Below the pieces are notes generated by a model. That model worked only from the letters and a program-made list of their open reading frames with translations, did not search any database and was not told the origin of the DNA. A program made the position numbers and the translations under genes. Positions 9,701-18,125 of a stretch of DNA of 64,000 bases are shown piece by piece. The stretch is from Natrialbaceae archaeon AArc-T1-2 (GTDB taxonomy: Archaea; Halobacteriota; Halobacteria; Halobacteriales; Natrialbaceae): assembly GCF_030273315.1 (NCBI RefSeq), contig NZ_CP127174.1:1984001-2048000 (forward strand). Reading direction: 5' to 3'. How positions within the stretch are numbered: the first letter of the stretch is position 1; the number at the start of each line of letters is the position of its first letter.

Positions 9701-10551
9701 CACGGGGAAAGATTCCCCCGGAGGGAACCGACAATGTCAGGATCACCTACACCACCGGAGGTGGATCCGGTGGGAACGTCGAACCAGGAGCCATCGACGG
9801 ACTGCGGCGTTCGATCCAGTTCGTAAAAAAGGTCGAAAACCCCCTCGCCGGTACAGGAGGCGTCGACGTCGAGTCGACCTCGGCCGTCGGCGAACGAGCA
9901 CCGAGAACGCTCCGTGATCGGGGACGCGCCGTCACGCCGGTGGACGTCGAACGAATCGCGAGAACGACATCTAGACAGCTCGAACGCGTGCGCTGTCTGC
10001 CGGGGATGGACATCTACGGCGAGGAGACGCCGGGATGGGTGACCCTGATCGTGGTTCCGGGCGGGCCGGGTGACCGACCACTGCCGTCCGCGGCACTGAA
10101 ACGACGTGTCAAAGCAGTGGTAAGCGAGCAAGCGCCGCTTGGACTCGACGAGTCGGACCAACTCGTCGTCCGCGGGCCGAGCTACGTAGCGATCGACGTC
10201 GATACCACGGTCGTGTTAGCCGGCGGTGAAAGCCTGAGTCGAGTCGAGGAGACGATTGAGCGGCGGGTGTCGACGTTTCTGGACCCGTTGTCTGGGAGTC
10301 CAGATGGCGGTGGCTGGCCGTTCGGCCGGCTCCCCCGCCCATCTCACCTCTACGGACTCTTAGAGAACGTCGAGGGCGTGGACTACGTCGACAATCTCGT
10401 GTTGCAGGTACAGGGAGACGACAGGATCCACGAGGTACGGGAGGGCGAGCCGCCGCCGGGCGTGGCGGCGGACACGCTCGTTTACAGCGGTTCTCACGAG
10501 GTCGTCGCACGCTTCGGGCAAACGGAGCGACCGAATCCGGAGGGGTCCTAA
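6697..10551 (+). CDS. Baseplate J-like wedge protein 1 (Afp11-like), with internal repeats
   Basis: A very large (1284-residue) J/gp6 family protein. The N-terminus has the family start 'DVAERARSIAPAYADEWEP ... GTVLLELFADMAGDVVERLDQVPEK', followed by 'FLDTVGFDRDPPQSAEAPVRFEI'. The C-terminal third carries the J core ('GRITFGDDTRGKIPPEGTDN', 'GGGSGGNVEPG', 'RGRAVTPVDVERIARTTSRQLERVRCLPG'). About 230 residues (229-460) are an insertion of three related units of about 76 residues. Several jelly-roll-like segments ('LSWEYFDGDGWNRIFDVEDGT', 'VRWEYRVDGSDDWIRA') probably decorate the wedge. Overlaps: four bases upstream, one base downstream. Confidence 0.88.
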   Translation: MSDGPDIDGRSRDDVAERARSIAPAYADEWEPHEDGPGTVLLELFADMAGDVVERLDQVPEKHRISFLDTVGFDRDPPQSAEAPVRFEIADGADDNVRVPSGTQVTAGATDDRPKQVFEIEDGFEATPANLERVYSVDPAEDVIVEHTPLLTDRSKTELFSAEPPQRPNRQRHALYIGHEDRLDLGPGASLELVVDTRATEDTLETLVWEFFGTRGDEEGWHPFPGSVDVQQLVHIEEFVEALDFETIDRYAAAGDAASILAYFDNRLAEFGLREVFYRSDPEETVSRMFNLEPSDWQALVETPTVQLVVDVQIFLQEVDYGSIHGYLTGEGTQPLLEYLFDRISDVGLESVPKPGDTRNVLARLLAEETEGGSFPEVPDTRLVVDVEDVLTDIDSPVFPRRITDEDIESATERIEQRLSQLGLDGVVTTTEPDDDFSGLLQDVVTESELRRVLETSHPHLVIADRPGTSRRCQSLQISLMMDADGSIAETTVGDTESRWLRCRVPPDVDESDLFDLVVGCRGRSENDDEYSPIRLAAKATEISPQRLLANDVPQPIESDDGSAEIDDEIRPFGDQPRIQDAFYVASRNAFTKGGTEVSITFNGDGVEELNTEDDPRLSWEYFDGDGWNRIFDVEDGTNQFQRSGDVTFSVPSDLEPTSVAGHEHHWIRIRLIGGDYGGIVAREADGEWSTATAYDPPSYDEISLSLSADEYRNPANVLSENNLEYSLDLIGEGTDQFRPFLGRPEDGQTLYLGFDAPLEDGPVNVLVEPTDQTYPRSFEPRVRWEYRVDGSDDWIRADVVDGSEGLTQLGLVTLGFDEPTRRSHLFDEELHWIRARVTREQFGDGETRQTHQSGDSTPSGVPDPCETTVRTASPTGPPGLHRPILQSVVTNAAWARNEHTTEEEIVGSSDGSANQTFAVSGPPILDASVWIDESTALGPTSRGELLEQLPDRVDVVGDPEGDPVAVWVEWSRQPHLFESDGADRHYELDPVAGRITFGDDTRGKIPPEGTDNVRITYTTGGGSGGNVEPGAIDGLRRSIQFVKKVENPLAGTGGVDVESTSAVGERAPRTLRDRGRAVTPVDVERIARTTSRQLERVRCLPGMDIYGEETPGWVTLIVVPGGPGDRPLPSAALKRRVKAVVSEQAPLGLDESDQLVVRGPSYVAIDVDTTVVLAGGESLSRVEETIERRVSTFLDPLSGSPDGGGWPFGRLPRPSHLYGLLENVEGVDYVDNLVLQVQGDDRIHEVREGEPPPGVAADTLVYSGSHEVVARFGQTERPNPEGS

Positions 10552-12674
10552 TGGGACTTGATCCGCCGACGCTAGACGACCGAAGTCACGAGGAGTTGCT
10601 GGAAGCCGCAAAGACCAGGATTCCCACGCTTACTGACGAGTGGACGGATCACAACGCCAGCGATCCCGGCATCACCATTCTCGAGATGCTCGCCTGGATC
10701 GCGGAGTCGGATCTCTACCAGCTGGATCGGGTCACCGAAGTCCACGTCCGCAAGTACCTCCAGCTGCTCGGTGTCCAGCCACGGCCGCCACAGCCGGCGA
10801 CGGTCCGGCTGTTGGTCGACGAGGACGAGGTGGCGGAGCCGACCACGATCGGGTCCGGCGACCGCCTGACTGTTGAGGACGATACCGGTGTCACCGTCCC
10901 GTTTGAGGCGACGACGGACCAGCGAGTGACGCCGGTCGATCTCGCATACGTGATCCCGTCTCCGAGTGGCGGGGCAGCCCAACCGGTTGAGAACGATCTT
11001 GGATCCCAGGGATTCTTCCATGCGTTCGGCGATCGGGCCGAACGGGGAAGCGCACTGTATCTCGGGTTTCAGTCCAACCCGTTCGAACGAGCGGACGGGC
11101 TTGACCTCCACGTCGACTTCCACGAGGAGAACCTCGCCAGTCCCTCGGTCCACGGATCGCCAGCTGTGACCGTTGAGCCAACCCGCCCGGGCGGCGTCGG
11201 TCACAGACGATCGAGAACAGACGACGCTTGGTCGAACCGGATCGATTCGGAGCAGTCCGATTCGGAGACGACCGATGAGACGGAGCAGTTCCCGCTGATC
11301 GAACGCGTCGGCCCAAACGGGGCGGACTTCGATCCAAGCGTCGAACTCGAATGGCAGTACTGTACGAGCGTGCAAAGGTGGATGGACGACGACAGCTGGG
11401 CGACGTTATCCGTCGAACAAGACAAGACGAACGCGCTCTATCGAGGTGGTCGGATCGTCCTGGACGCCCCGTCGGACGACGGGCCGCCGCTCGACGAGGG
11501 GTTGATTCTCGGAACCGTCGGCGTAGACGCCTACTGGGTGCGGTGCGTGGTCACCGAGGCAGGGTACGAGGTCCCGCCTCAGTTGAACTGGATCCTGCCG
11601 AACGTGGTGACGGCCCGGCAACAGCGAACTGTCCGCGAGGAACCGCTCCGCCGAGCCGACGGCGGGGCTCGAACGACTGCGCGGCCGAACCAAGAGTTCG
11701 TCTTCGAGCAGTCGCCGGTCCTAGCGGCGACGATAACTGTCGGAAACGAACGGTGGACAGAGGTGCCAGACTTTGCGGCGTCCGGGCCGGACGACACCCA
11801 CTACGTCCTTGATCGCTCGCGGGGCGTGGTCCGATTCGGCGACGGGATCACGGGCACGGTTCCGATGGCAGACCAACCGGTCATTGCCGACCGCTACGTT
11901 CACGGCGGCGGAACCGGCGGGAACGTCTCCGGAGCCAGCGACTGGCAGTTCCTTGGTCGCGACCTACTGGTGTCGCCGCTCGAAGAGGCGGCCGGCGGCA
12001 GGGACGCCGAATCGCTCGATTCGGCCCTGGCACGGCTCAGGCGCGACCTCCAGCGTCCGTACCGGGCGGTCACGCGCGATGATGTCCGCTACGTTGCCGA
12101 GCACACACCCGGATTGCGGTTCGGTCGAACAGCAGTCAAACTAGACGAGCAGTCGACCGGCCCGGAAAACGACCACGGCGCCCACGGGACAATCCAAGTG
12201 GTGGTCGTCCCGGAGAGTACACGGCGCCGTCCACGACCGAGTGAGGGATTCCTCGCCGCCGTCCGCGAGAACCTAGAGCGGCACCGTCTGCTGACCGACC
12301 GGATCGAAGTCAAGGGGCCCGAGTACGTCGGTATCCGCGTGTCTGCAGAGGTCGAACTCGCGGAGGGTACCGACGAGAACCAGCGGATCCAAGCCATCAA
12401 GGAGACGCTCCGAGCGTTCGTCGATCCGCTCTCGGGCTTCGACGGCGACGGCTGGCCGTTCGGTCGGCCGGTGTACACGTCCGAGTTGCACGAGCGAATC
12501 GGTTCCGTCGAAGGCGTCGAAGTAGTCCACGACCTGTCGATAACGGCCAGTGGGTCACACGAGCGCACTCACACGGGCATCGAGATCGGTCCGGAGTCGC
12601 TGGCGTACTCGCTAGATCACGAGGTCAGAATCCGACGAGCCGGCGGGAACCGACGTGGGGGGTGGGGTCGATGA
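10551..12674 (+). CDS. Baseplate J-like wedge protein 2 (Afp12-like)
   Basis: A 707-residue putative baseplate assembly protein. It starts '[24 protein letters not shown]' and continues '[31 protein letters not shown]', a strong signature of this family. The C-terminal half contains '[14 protein letters not shown]', '[11 protein letters not shown]', '[20 protein letters not shown]', and a ferredoxin-like end with '[34 protein letters not shown]'-type residues, closely parallel to the same region of the preceding wedge protein. The two probably form the heteromeric wedge. The start overlaps the previous stop by one base (TAATG). Confidence 0.9.
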   Translation: [707 protein letters not shown]

Positions 12675-12692
12675 CTGGGTCGTTCATAGGAA

Positions 12693-12699
12693 GGAGGTG
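12693..12699 (+). promoter_or_regulatory. Strong Shine-Dalgarno that decides the start of the gpI-like gene
   Basis: GGAGGTG lies six bases before ATG 12706. The frame stays open upstream to a GTG at 12655, inside the previous gene, but this site makes 12706 the better start. Confidence 0.75.
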
Positions 12700-12705
12700 G
12701 AGACG

Positions 12706-15228
12706 ATGACTCAGCCGTTCGTGGCAACGAACACGTATCGGGAATGGGACCGGTGGACTCAGGTCAACACCGAGATAACGTCGGCTGACGCCGTCCAAAT
12801 GGCCACGGAGCAGTACGCGACGTACGTTCCGTCCGAGAAGCCCGCTCCGGGGTTGTCGCCCGATCTGGACATCGTTGACGTCGACGCCGACGACTGTGGC
12901 GACGTGTACCTTCTCACTTCCGAGGGTGGCGTCTCGCGGTACGATACCGACAAGAGAGAACTGGAGCGGATACCGTGCGAGTGGGATCGCGATCCGTACC
13001 CTGCGCGTGCGATCGCCGTCACCGACGACACGATCTACGTCGCAACGGGCGGTCAGTCGGACGCCGATGGGTACGTCCAAGCCGTGTCGAAACGGCTCCG
13101 CCGACTTCGATGGACGACTGCCATTGAGGACCCGGTCGCGATGGAACACGATAACGATGACGTGAACGTCCTCGATGCCGGCCAGGCCCCCGGAACGGGA
13201 TCGATCGTTATCCTCGACAATAAAGGTCGACGCCAGAGCGTCCCGGGTACGTTCCACGACCCCTCAGATCTCGCAACCGACCGCCACGGGAACCGGTATA
13301 TCCTCGCCCGGCTACCTGACGGGACTGGGGCCGAGAACGAGAAAGATGAGTTGATCGGGAATGAAGACGAGAATAGTACCAAGAAAGAGGACGACGGCGG
13401 AACCGAAGAAACAGACGGGGGCGGGGAGCGAGTCGGTGAGAGGATGCCGACAGGTCCGATAGTCTGGCGAGTGCCGTCACCGGAGCAAATTCGGGCGGGC
13501 GAAGAAACGGGTGGCATCGACGCGACCGGCCAGATGGACGAGCATGACGATATCGAACCACTCGTGACACCAGACGTCTTCGAACGAACGGGTATCGGTC
13601 CACCACTCGAACCGATCGCAATCGAGGCAAACTGCGACTGCGAAGTGCTCCTCGGCGTCGGGACGGGCGACGACGGGCGAGACGTCGATGAGGAGACACT
13701 GTACCGGTACGACTCCGAATCGGAGACCCTCGAGTCGGCAGCGGTGAGGTTCGACCACCCGGTTCGACGGCTCCTGTTGGCTCGCGACCGGGCTGGTACC
13801 GAGGTCGAGCATCTCTATGTGCTCGAGGAGAACGAACCGATCCTCACTGCACTGGAGCCGAAGCTGGAAAACAGGCTGAATCTGGAGGAACTCGCCTATA
13901 CTGGCCACCTTGTCGGACGGTTCGACTCGGGGACCGAGGGCTGTCAATGGCACCGCGTAACTCTCGAGGACGATACCGAGCAGCCGGGGAGCGGCGTTAG
14001 GACCAGTTACTTCGCCACGGATGTCGTTCGCGATGTCACGGAACTCCCGGGGATCGGATCGACGATCGGCGATCGACTGCGGGCGGAAGGCGTTGTGACG
14101 CTGGTTGATCTGGCCGAATGCCCGCCCGGGGAGATCGTGACGTACGGAAGTTCCGAGAACTACCAGGTCTCTGAAGAAGACGCGGAAGGGTGGATCGAGC
14201 GGGCTCGTGAGGAACTCGAGTGGCAGTCGGTGGGCGTCGGAGACGCGTCGGACGCCCTTTTGGAAGGCGCAGTTGGCCGATACCTATGGATCAAGCTCGA
14301 GCTGCGGGGTGGACAGTTCGCATCCCCTACCGTCAACTCGGTGAGGGCGTACTTCCCTCGGCAATCGTACCTCCGGTACATGCCCGACGTGTACCGCGAG
14401 GATGCAGACGAAGCGTTCCTCGAGCGATTCCTCTCGATCTTTGAGAGCATCTTCGTCGACATCGAGGAGAACATCGAGTCGTCGATCAGATACATGGATC
14501 CCGGCGGCATTCCCGAGGAGTACATCGACTGGCTCGAACGATGGCTGGCACTGGAGGCCGACGAGACGTGGTCGACGCGGGCGCGGAGGGAGCGGCTGCA
14601 GCGTGCGCCGGAACTGTTCAAGTACAGAGGGACGCGAACAGGACTCCTCCAGTCCATCCAGATGTTCCTTGAGGATCCTCCTGAACCGCCCCGTCACTGG
14701 CGGTGGGCGCTGGACCAGGAGCGCGAGGCCGTCCGGGAGCGACGAAACCATTGCGAACTCTCTGAGACCGAGGCTGAGGCCACGCTTGATCGGCTCTCGA
14801 AGCGACTGTTCGTTCTCGAACGGACGGATCCGGGCGATGTCGGCGAAACGGCCGTTCTGTCGGCTCACAGGAGGCTGGTTCCGTCTCAGCAACGTTTCTC
14901 CGTGCTCCTCCCGCCGTACGTGGAGGAGGGGGACGCACGGACGATCGAGCGGCTCGTTCGTGACCACCAGCCCGCACACGCGAGAGGACGGACCGTCCGG
15001 ATGCGGTCGTGGATCCAGCTTGCGGGCGACGAACACGATCGGATGTACCCGAGCCTGCTGGGCGTCAACAGCGCCCTCGTCGATCGCGAGTTCATGCTGG
15101 AGGAGGCCGCCCTCGGTAAGGACACGGCGCTCACTGGCGGCGAGTCGCTCGCCCGTCGCGGGTCGCGAGCCTGCTCGGAAACAGAAACGGAAGCAGAAAC
15201 GAAAACAGATACAGATTCAGATTGCTGA
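12706..15228 (+). CDS. gpI-like phage tail protein with propeller-like N-terminus and HhH module
   Basis: 840 residues from the ATG with the GGAGGTG site. Residues 45-440 have repeated beta blades ('CGDVYLLTSEGGVSRYD', 'DTIYVATGG', 'HLYVLEENEPILTALEP') suggestive of a beta-propeller, with an acidic low-complexity insert near 210-245. Residues 443-505 form a helix-hairpin-helix module ('LPGIGSTIGDRLRAEGVVTLVDLAE'). From residue 555 the conserved phage-tail domain begins ('YLRYMPDVYRE ... FLERFLSIFESIFVDIEENIE ... DPGGIPEEYIDWLERWLAL'). The tail ends in a Glu/Thr/Lys repeat and a final Cys. It would sit at the baseplate rim. The HhH module is unusual. Confidence 0.85.
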   Translation: MTQPFVATNTYREWDRWTQVNTEITSADAVQMATEQYATYVPSEKPAPGLSPDLDIVDVDADDCGDVYLLTSEGGVSRYDTDKRELERIPCEWDRDPYPARAIAVTDDTIYVATGGQSDADGYVQAVSKRLRRLRWTTAIEDPVAMEHDNDDVNVLDAGQAPGTGSIVILDNKGRRQSVPGTFHDPSDLATDRHGNRYILARLPDGTGAENEKDELIGNEDENSTKKEDDGGTEETDGGGERVGERMPTGPIVWRVPSPEQIRAGEETGGIDATGQMDEHDDIEPLVTPDVFERTGIGPPLEPIAIEANCDCEVLLGVGTGDDGRDVDEETLYRYDSESETLESAAVRFDHPVRRLLLARDRAGTEVEHLYVLEENEPILTALEPKLENRLNLEELAYTGHLVGRFDSGTEGCQWHRVTLEDDTEQPGSGVRTSYFATDVVRDVTELPGIGSTIGDRLRAEGVVTLVDLAECPPGEIVTYGSSENYQVSEEDAEGWIERAREELEWQSVGVGDASDALLEGAVGRYLWIKLELRGGQFASPTVNSVRAYFPRQSYLRYMPDVYREDADEAFLERFLSIFESIFVDIEENIESSIRYMDPGGIPEEYIDWLERWLALEADETWSTRARRERLQRAPELFKYRGTRTGLLQSIQMFLEDPPEPPRHWRWALDQEREAVRERRNHCELSETEAEATLDRLSKRLFVLERTDPGDVGETAVLSAHRRLVPSQQRFSVLLPPYVEEGDARTIERLVRDHQPAHARGRTVRMRSWIQLAGDEHDRMYPSLLGVNSALVDREFMLEEAALGKDTALTGGESLARRGSRACSETETEAETKTDTDSDC

Positions 15229-15230
15229 CA

Positions 15231-16493
15231 ATGTCACAAGAACCGTCACAAAGCGGCGACGAACCGGCTGACGAACGCACAGTTGCGAACGCCGACCTCC
15301 GGCAGTTTCGGCGGAATCACTACTTCCACGGCAAGCTGATGACCGCCCGGGAGATGCAGATCGAACAGGACTATCACTCCGACCGGATCGAGACTCTAGC
15401 GCGGTCGGTTCTCGGCTCCGGCATCGTCGTCGGCCTACAGACGACAGTCAAACGCGAACAGCATCCTGCCTCGAACGAGGAGATTCTCCGCGTGGAAGTT
15501 TCAGAGGGGTACGCTCTGAACCCGGCCGGACAGCCGGTACTGGTCGAGGACCCCGAGATCGAGACATTCCCTCTTAACGAAGTCGGGGGAACCCCTTCCA
15601 GTGGGAATAACGACGTCTCGGTGTACCTCCGCCCGGACCCGTGCCTGAAAGAGAAGGTTCCGATCCCGGGAGCGGCAGACACGCGCGGCGATGACTGCAC
15701 GTACAATCATGTCATCGAGGACGTCAAAATCGAGGTTAAACCGGGGGCGCCAGACCACGAAGAGACCGTTGGTGAGGTCAAGTACCCCGACGCCACAAAT
15801 CTTGAACCCGGGGCAGGATCCGAGACCCCATTGCTCGACATCGCTCACTCGTACGCACCCGGCGACGACCAGTCGGCCGTCGGCACCGACGCGGGGCACG
15901 TCTTCCTCGGACACTTCTTGGAGACAGATCAGGGAGAGACCTGGCGCATGGACGACTCCCATCCGCCGAGGCGGGTCTACACAAACGATCTGCTGTACGC
16001 GGCAATCGCCCGCCACGCCGCGGACTTCGAGAACCCCCATAACACCGTCGCCACAGTTGCCGGCGTCGAGCCAGACACGGACGGGGACGTCGCGATCGAA
16101 TCGCCGAACGAGTCGGCGACTGTCTCGCCGGATCCCGACGACAACACTATCAGGATCGAAGTGAGTTCCGGTGATCACAGCGGAGACATCGACGAGGAGG
16201 TCGTTCGCACTATCAACTTCATCAATCCCGACGAAGGGGACATCACGATCCAATCGGAGGACGGAACAGTCACGATCGATCCCAGACCTGCAGAGAACAC
16301 TATCGACCTCAGCGTTGGCGATCTGGTACGCGAACTCGAGGACCGCGAGCAGCGCATCCAGGAACTCGAGGAACGAATCGAGAAGCTGGAACGGCTGACC
16401 GGCGATGTTGAAGATGCGATGAATGTAATCAGTAGCAGATCCGAAATCGACACCGACGATCTCAAACTCGAGTTCGACAATATGTTTGAGTGA
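15231..16493 (+). CDS. Tail-associated eCIS protein with C-terminal coiled coil
   Basis: A 420-residue protein starting at ATG 15231, two bases after the previous stop. The N-terminus 'LRQFRRNHYFHGKLMTAREMQ ... EQDYHSDR', then 'SVLGSGIVVGLQ' and 'GYALNPAGQPVLVEDP', resembles a protein found repeatedly in eCIS gene clusters and thought to be structural. Residues about 265-350 hold two beta repeats of fibre-like type ('GVEPDTDGDVAIESPNESATV', 'INPDEGDITIQSEDGTVTI'). They are followed by a heptad-rich coiled coil near 360-395 ('RELEDREQRIQELEERIEKLE'). A trimeric baseplate appendage is a reasonable inference. Confidence 0.75.
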   Translation: MSQEPSQSGDEPADERTVANADLRQFRRNHYFHGKLMTAREMQIEQDYHSDRIETLARSVLGSGIVVGLQTTVKREQHPASNEEILRVEVSEGYALNPAGQPVLVEDPEIETFPLNEVGGTPSSGNNDVSVYLRPDPCLKEKVPIPGAADTRGDDCTYNHVIEDVKIEVKPGAPDHEETVGEVKYPDATNLEPGAGSETPLLDIAHSYAPGDDQSAVGTDAGHVFLGHFLETDQGETWRMDDSHPPRRVYTNDLLYAAIARHAADFENPHNTVATVAGVEPDTDGDVAIESPNESATVSPDPDDNTIRIEVSSGDHSGDIDEEVVRTINFINPDEGDITIQSEDGTVTIDPRPAENTIDLSVGDLVRELEDREQRIQELEERIEKLERLTGDVEDAMNVISSRSEIDTDDLKLEFDNMFE

Positions 16494-16500
16494 ACTCTCG

Positions 16501-16650
16501 ATGAAAGCTACCGAGAACGGATCCGGTTTCGGGACACGGCGGTTGGCCTTTCGCCGGTGGTGGTTCACGGAACCGAACGGTCGGGAGGGCAGACATCCCG
16601 GAGCAGGGACGACCTGCCGGGGCAGGACAACCAGGGACGGGGAGAGCTAG
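16501..16650 (+). CDS. Possible 49-residue eCIS operon protein
   Basis: An ATG at 16501, seven bases after the previous stop, opens a frame that ends in TAG at 16648-16650, three bases before the next ATG. It exactly fills the only 160-base gap in this part of the operon. The product is basic and Trp/Arg-rich near 13-21 ('RRLAFRRWWF') and then Gly/Arg-rich. The fit between neighbours supports a real gene. The short length, weak ribosome site and low-complexity end argue caution. Confidence 0.45.
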   Translation: MKATENGSGFGTRRLAFRRWWFTEPNGREGRHPGAGTTCRGRTTRDGES

Positions 16651-16653
16651 CTC

Positions 16654-17256
16654 ATGGCAGACGCAAACGCCCTCGCGAACGTCGGCCTCACACTGATCGA
16701 GATTCTTCGGGAGGGAATGCCCGAGGAGGTCGATCCGGCCGACGTCAAACTGATGTCGCCGGCTGACCGCGAGGAAAGCAGCAGTGTTCGCCTCACTCTC
16801 CACCTCTATGCGGTCGAAGGGAGCGGACACCTCCGGAACGCCAACCCGCCCCCGCGACACGACCGTGACCGTGTCCCAGCGTCGGATCCTCTCCGGCTCG
16901 ACCTGCGGTACCTGTTGACGGCGTATCCTTCCGACGCCACCGATGAGACGAGAAACACGCGCGACCAGCACCGGGTCCTCGGACACGCGATGCGGGTGCT
17001 CAGGGAACACGCGGTCGTTCCCGGGGTGAAACTGGATGGGACGTTCTCCGACGACGAGGGAGTCCAGATCTCGATCCTGCCAGAGGCACGCGACGAGGCC
17101 ATGAACATGTGGGGGACGTTCGGAGATCAGCCGTACCGGCCGTCTGTAGCCTATCTCGTGACGCCCGTGAGGATAGATCCTGTCCGCGAAGAGGAAGTCG
17201 AGCGAGTCGTCGACCGGACGATCGTCGAACACGTCTCGGAGGGCGACGATGAGTGA
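16654..17256 (+). CDS. DUF4255 (Pvc16/Afp16-like) tail terminator or cap protein
   Basis: A 200-residue protein of the DUF4255 family. It begins 'NALANVGLTLIEILREGM', has 'SSVRLTLHLYAVEGSGHLRNANPP', then 'PLRLDLRYLLTAYPSDATDETRNTRDQHRVLGHAMRVLREHAVVPG' and ends 'RPSVAYLVTPVRIDPV'. In Afp and PVC this protein caps the distal end of the sheath and tube and sets its length. Its presence implies a sheath and tube elsewhere in the genome, probably left of the window. It overlaps the next gene by eight bases. Confidence 0.9.
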   Translation: MADANALANVGLTLIEILREGMPEEVDPADVKLMSPADREESSSVRLTLHLYAVEGSGHLRNANPPPRHDRDRVPASDPLRLDLRYLLTAYPSDATDETRNTRDQHRVLGHAMRVLREHAVVPGVKLDGTFSDDEGVQISILPEARDEAMNMWGTFGDQPYRPSVAYLVTPVRIDPVREEEVERVVDRTIVEHVSEGDDE

Positions 17257-18013
17257 TCACGTCTCGTGGCGACGCGTCAGCGAGCACTCGCGATCGTTGT
17301 CCCTCGCCGTCTCGCTGTGGGACGACCTCACTAGGAACCGACCGGACGACGATCCACGCATCACCGTCGACGGCGTCCGGCCGGCTGTCCGAACGCCGAG
17401 TGGGTACCACCTCTACTTCGACCTCTCTGATCGAGCAGTTGAGGTCGCAGTCGACGGCGGCGACCAGTACATGGACGACGCACGAACGGTCGATCTCGGG
17501 AAATGGGACCAGACCGTTCCGCTTGAGTTCAATCTCCAGCCGACCACGGCCTATCCCTTCCCGTCGTGGGCTACGCTAGTTCGCGGCAGGGTGATGGCGG
17601 AGGGGGGCAGCCCAGTCGCCGAGGCGGCGGTGAGCGTCAAGGCCCCGGGCGGATCCGGTGCGGACGACAGCCCGTGGCAGAACAGAATCGTATCCACGGA
17701 CGAAACCGGCCACTACGTCTACTACTTCAGGGTTTCCGGCGATGCTGCCGACGGTGATACGTCTATCGGCGACGGATCGACGGTAGAAATAGACGGCGAG
17801 GATCCGACGTTTAGGGTAGTCCACGACGGTCGCGTCGAGGAGACGTCACTCGCGGTCGCCGCGTCGGACATGACGGAACTCAACGTTACGTTCTCCAGGA
17901 AACTCAACGACCTAGGCGTAGGCCCACCAAACCGCGACGATTCCGGAGAGGGGCGATCCCGTAGCGAGGATACGAGATCCGGACGGGAAGTGAGTGATCA
18001 CAGTTCCGGGTAG
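17249..18013 (+). CDS. eCIS-associated protein with carboxypeptidase-regulatory-like domain
   Basis: A 254-residue last gene of the operon. Residues 25-100 ('ITVDGVRPAVRTPSGYHLYFDL ... TVDLGKWDQTVPLEFNLQPTTAYPFP') match the beta domain that often follows DUF4255 genes. Residues 110-215 form an Ig-like carboxypeptidase-regulatory domain ('LVRGRVMAEGGSPVAEAAVSVKAPG ... STDETGHYVYYFRV'). The end is a short acidic Ser/Arg tail. Such proteins may cap or decorate the particle, or bind a surface. No enzyme motif is seen. After its stop the base composition changes and the strand switches. Confidence 0.75.
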   Translation: MSDHVSWRRVSEHSRSLSLAVSLWDDLTRNRPDDDPRITVDGVRPAVRTPSGYHLYFDLSDRAVEVAVDGGDQYMDDARTVDLGKWDQTVPLEFNLQPTTAYPFPSWATLVRGRVMAEGGSPVAEAAVSVKAPGGSGADDSPWQNRIVSTDETGHYVYYFRVSGDAADGDTSIGDGSTVEIDGEDPTFRVVHDGRVEETSLAVAASDMTELNVTFSRKLNDLGVGPPNRDDSGEGRSRSEDTRSGREVSDHSSG

Positions 18014-18125
18014 CTCGACGGTTTGGTCGGCGCTGGGTGCTCGGTCGCGCCGAAGGCGAGCTGGTCACGAACTGACGTATCTCAACACCACCGGGGAGTC
18101 GAGGTGAGGTCACATTCGTCTCTGG

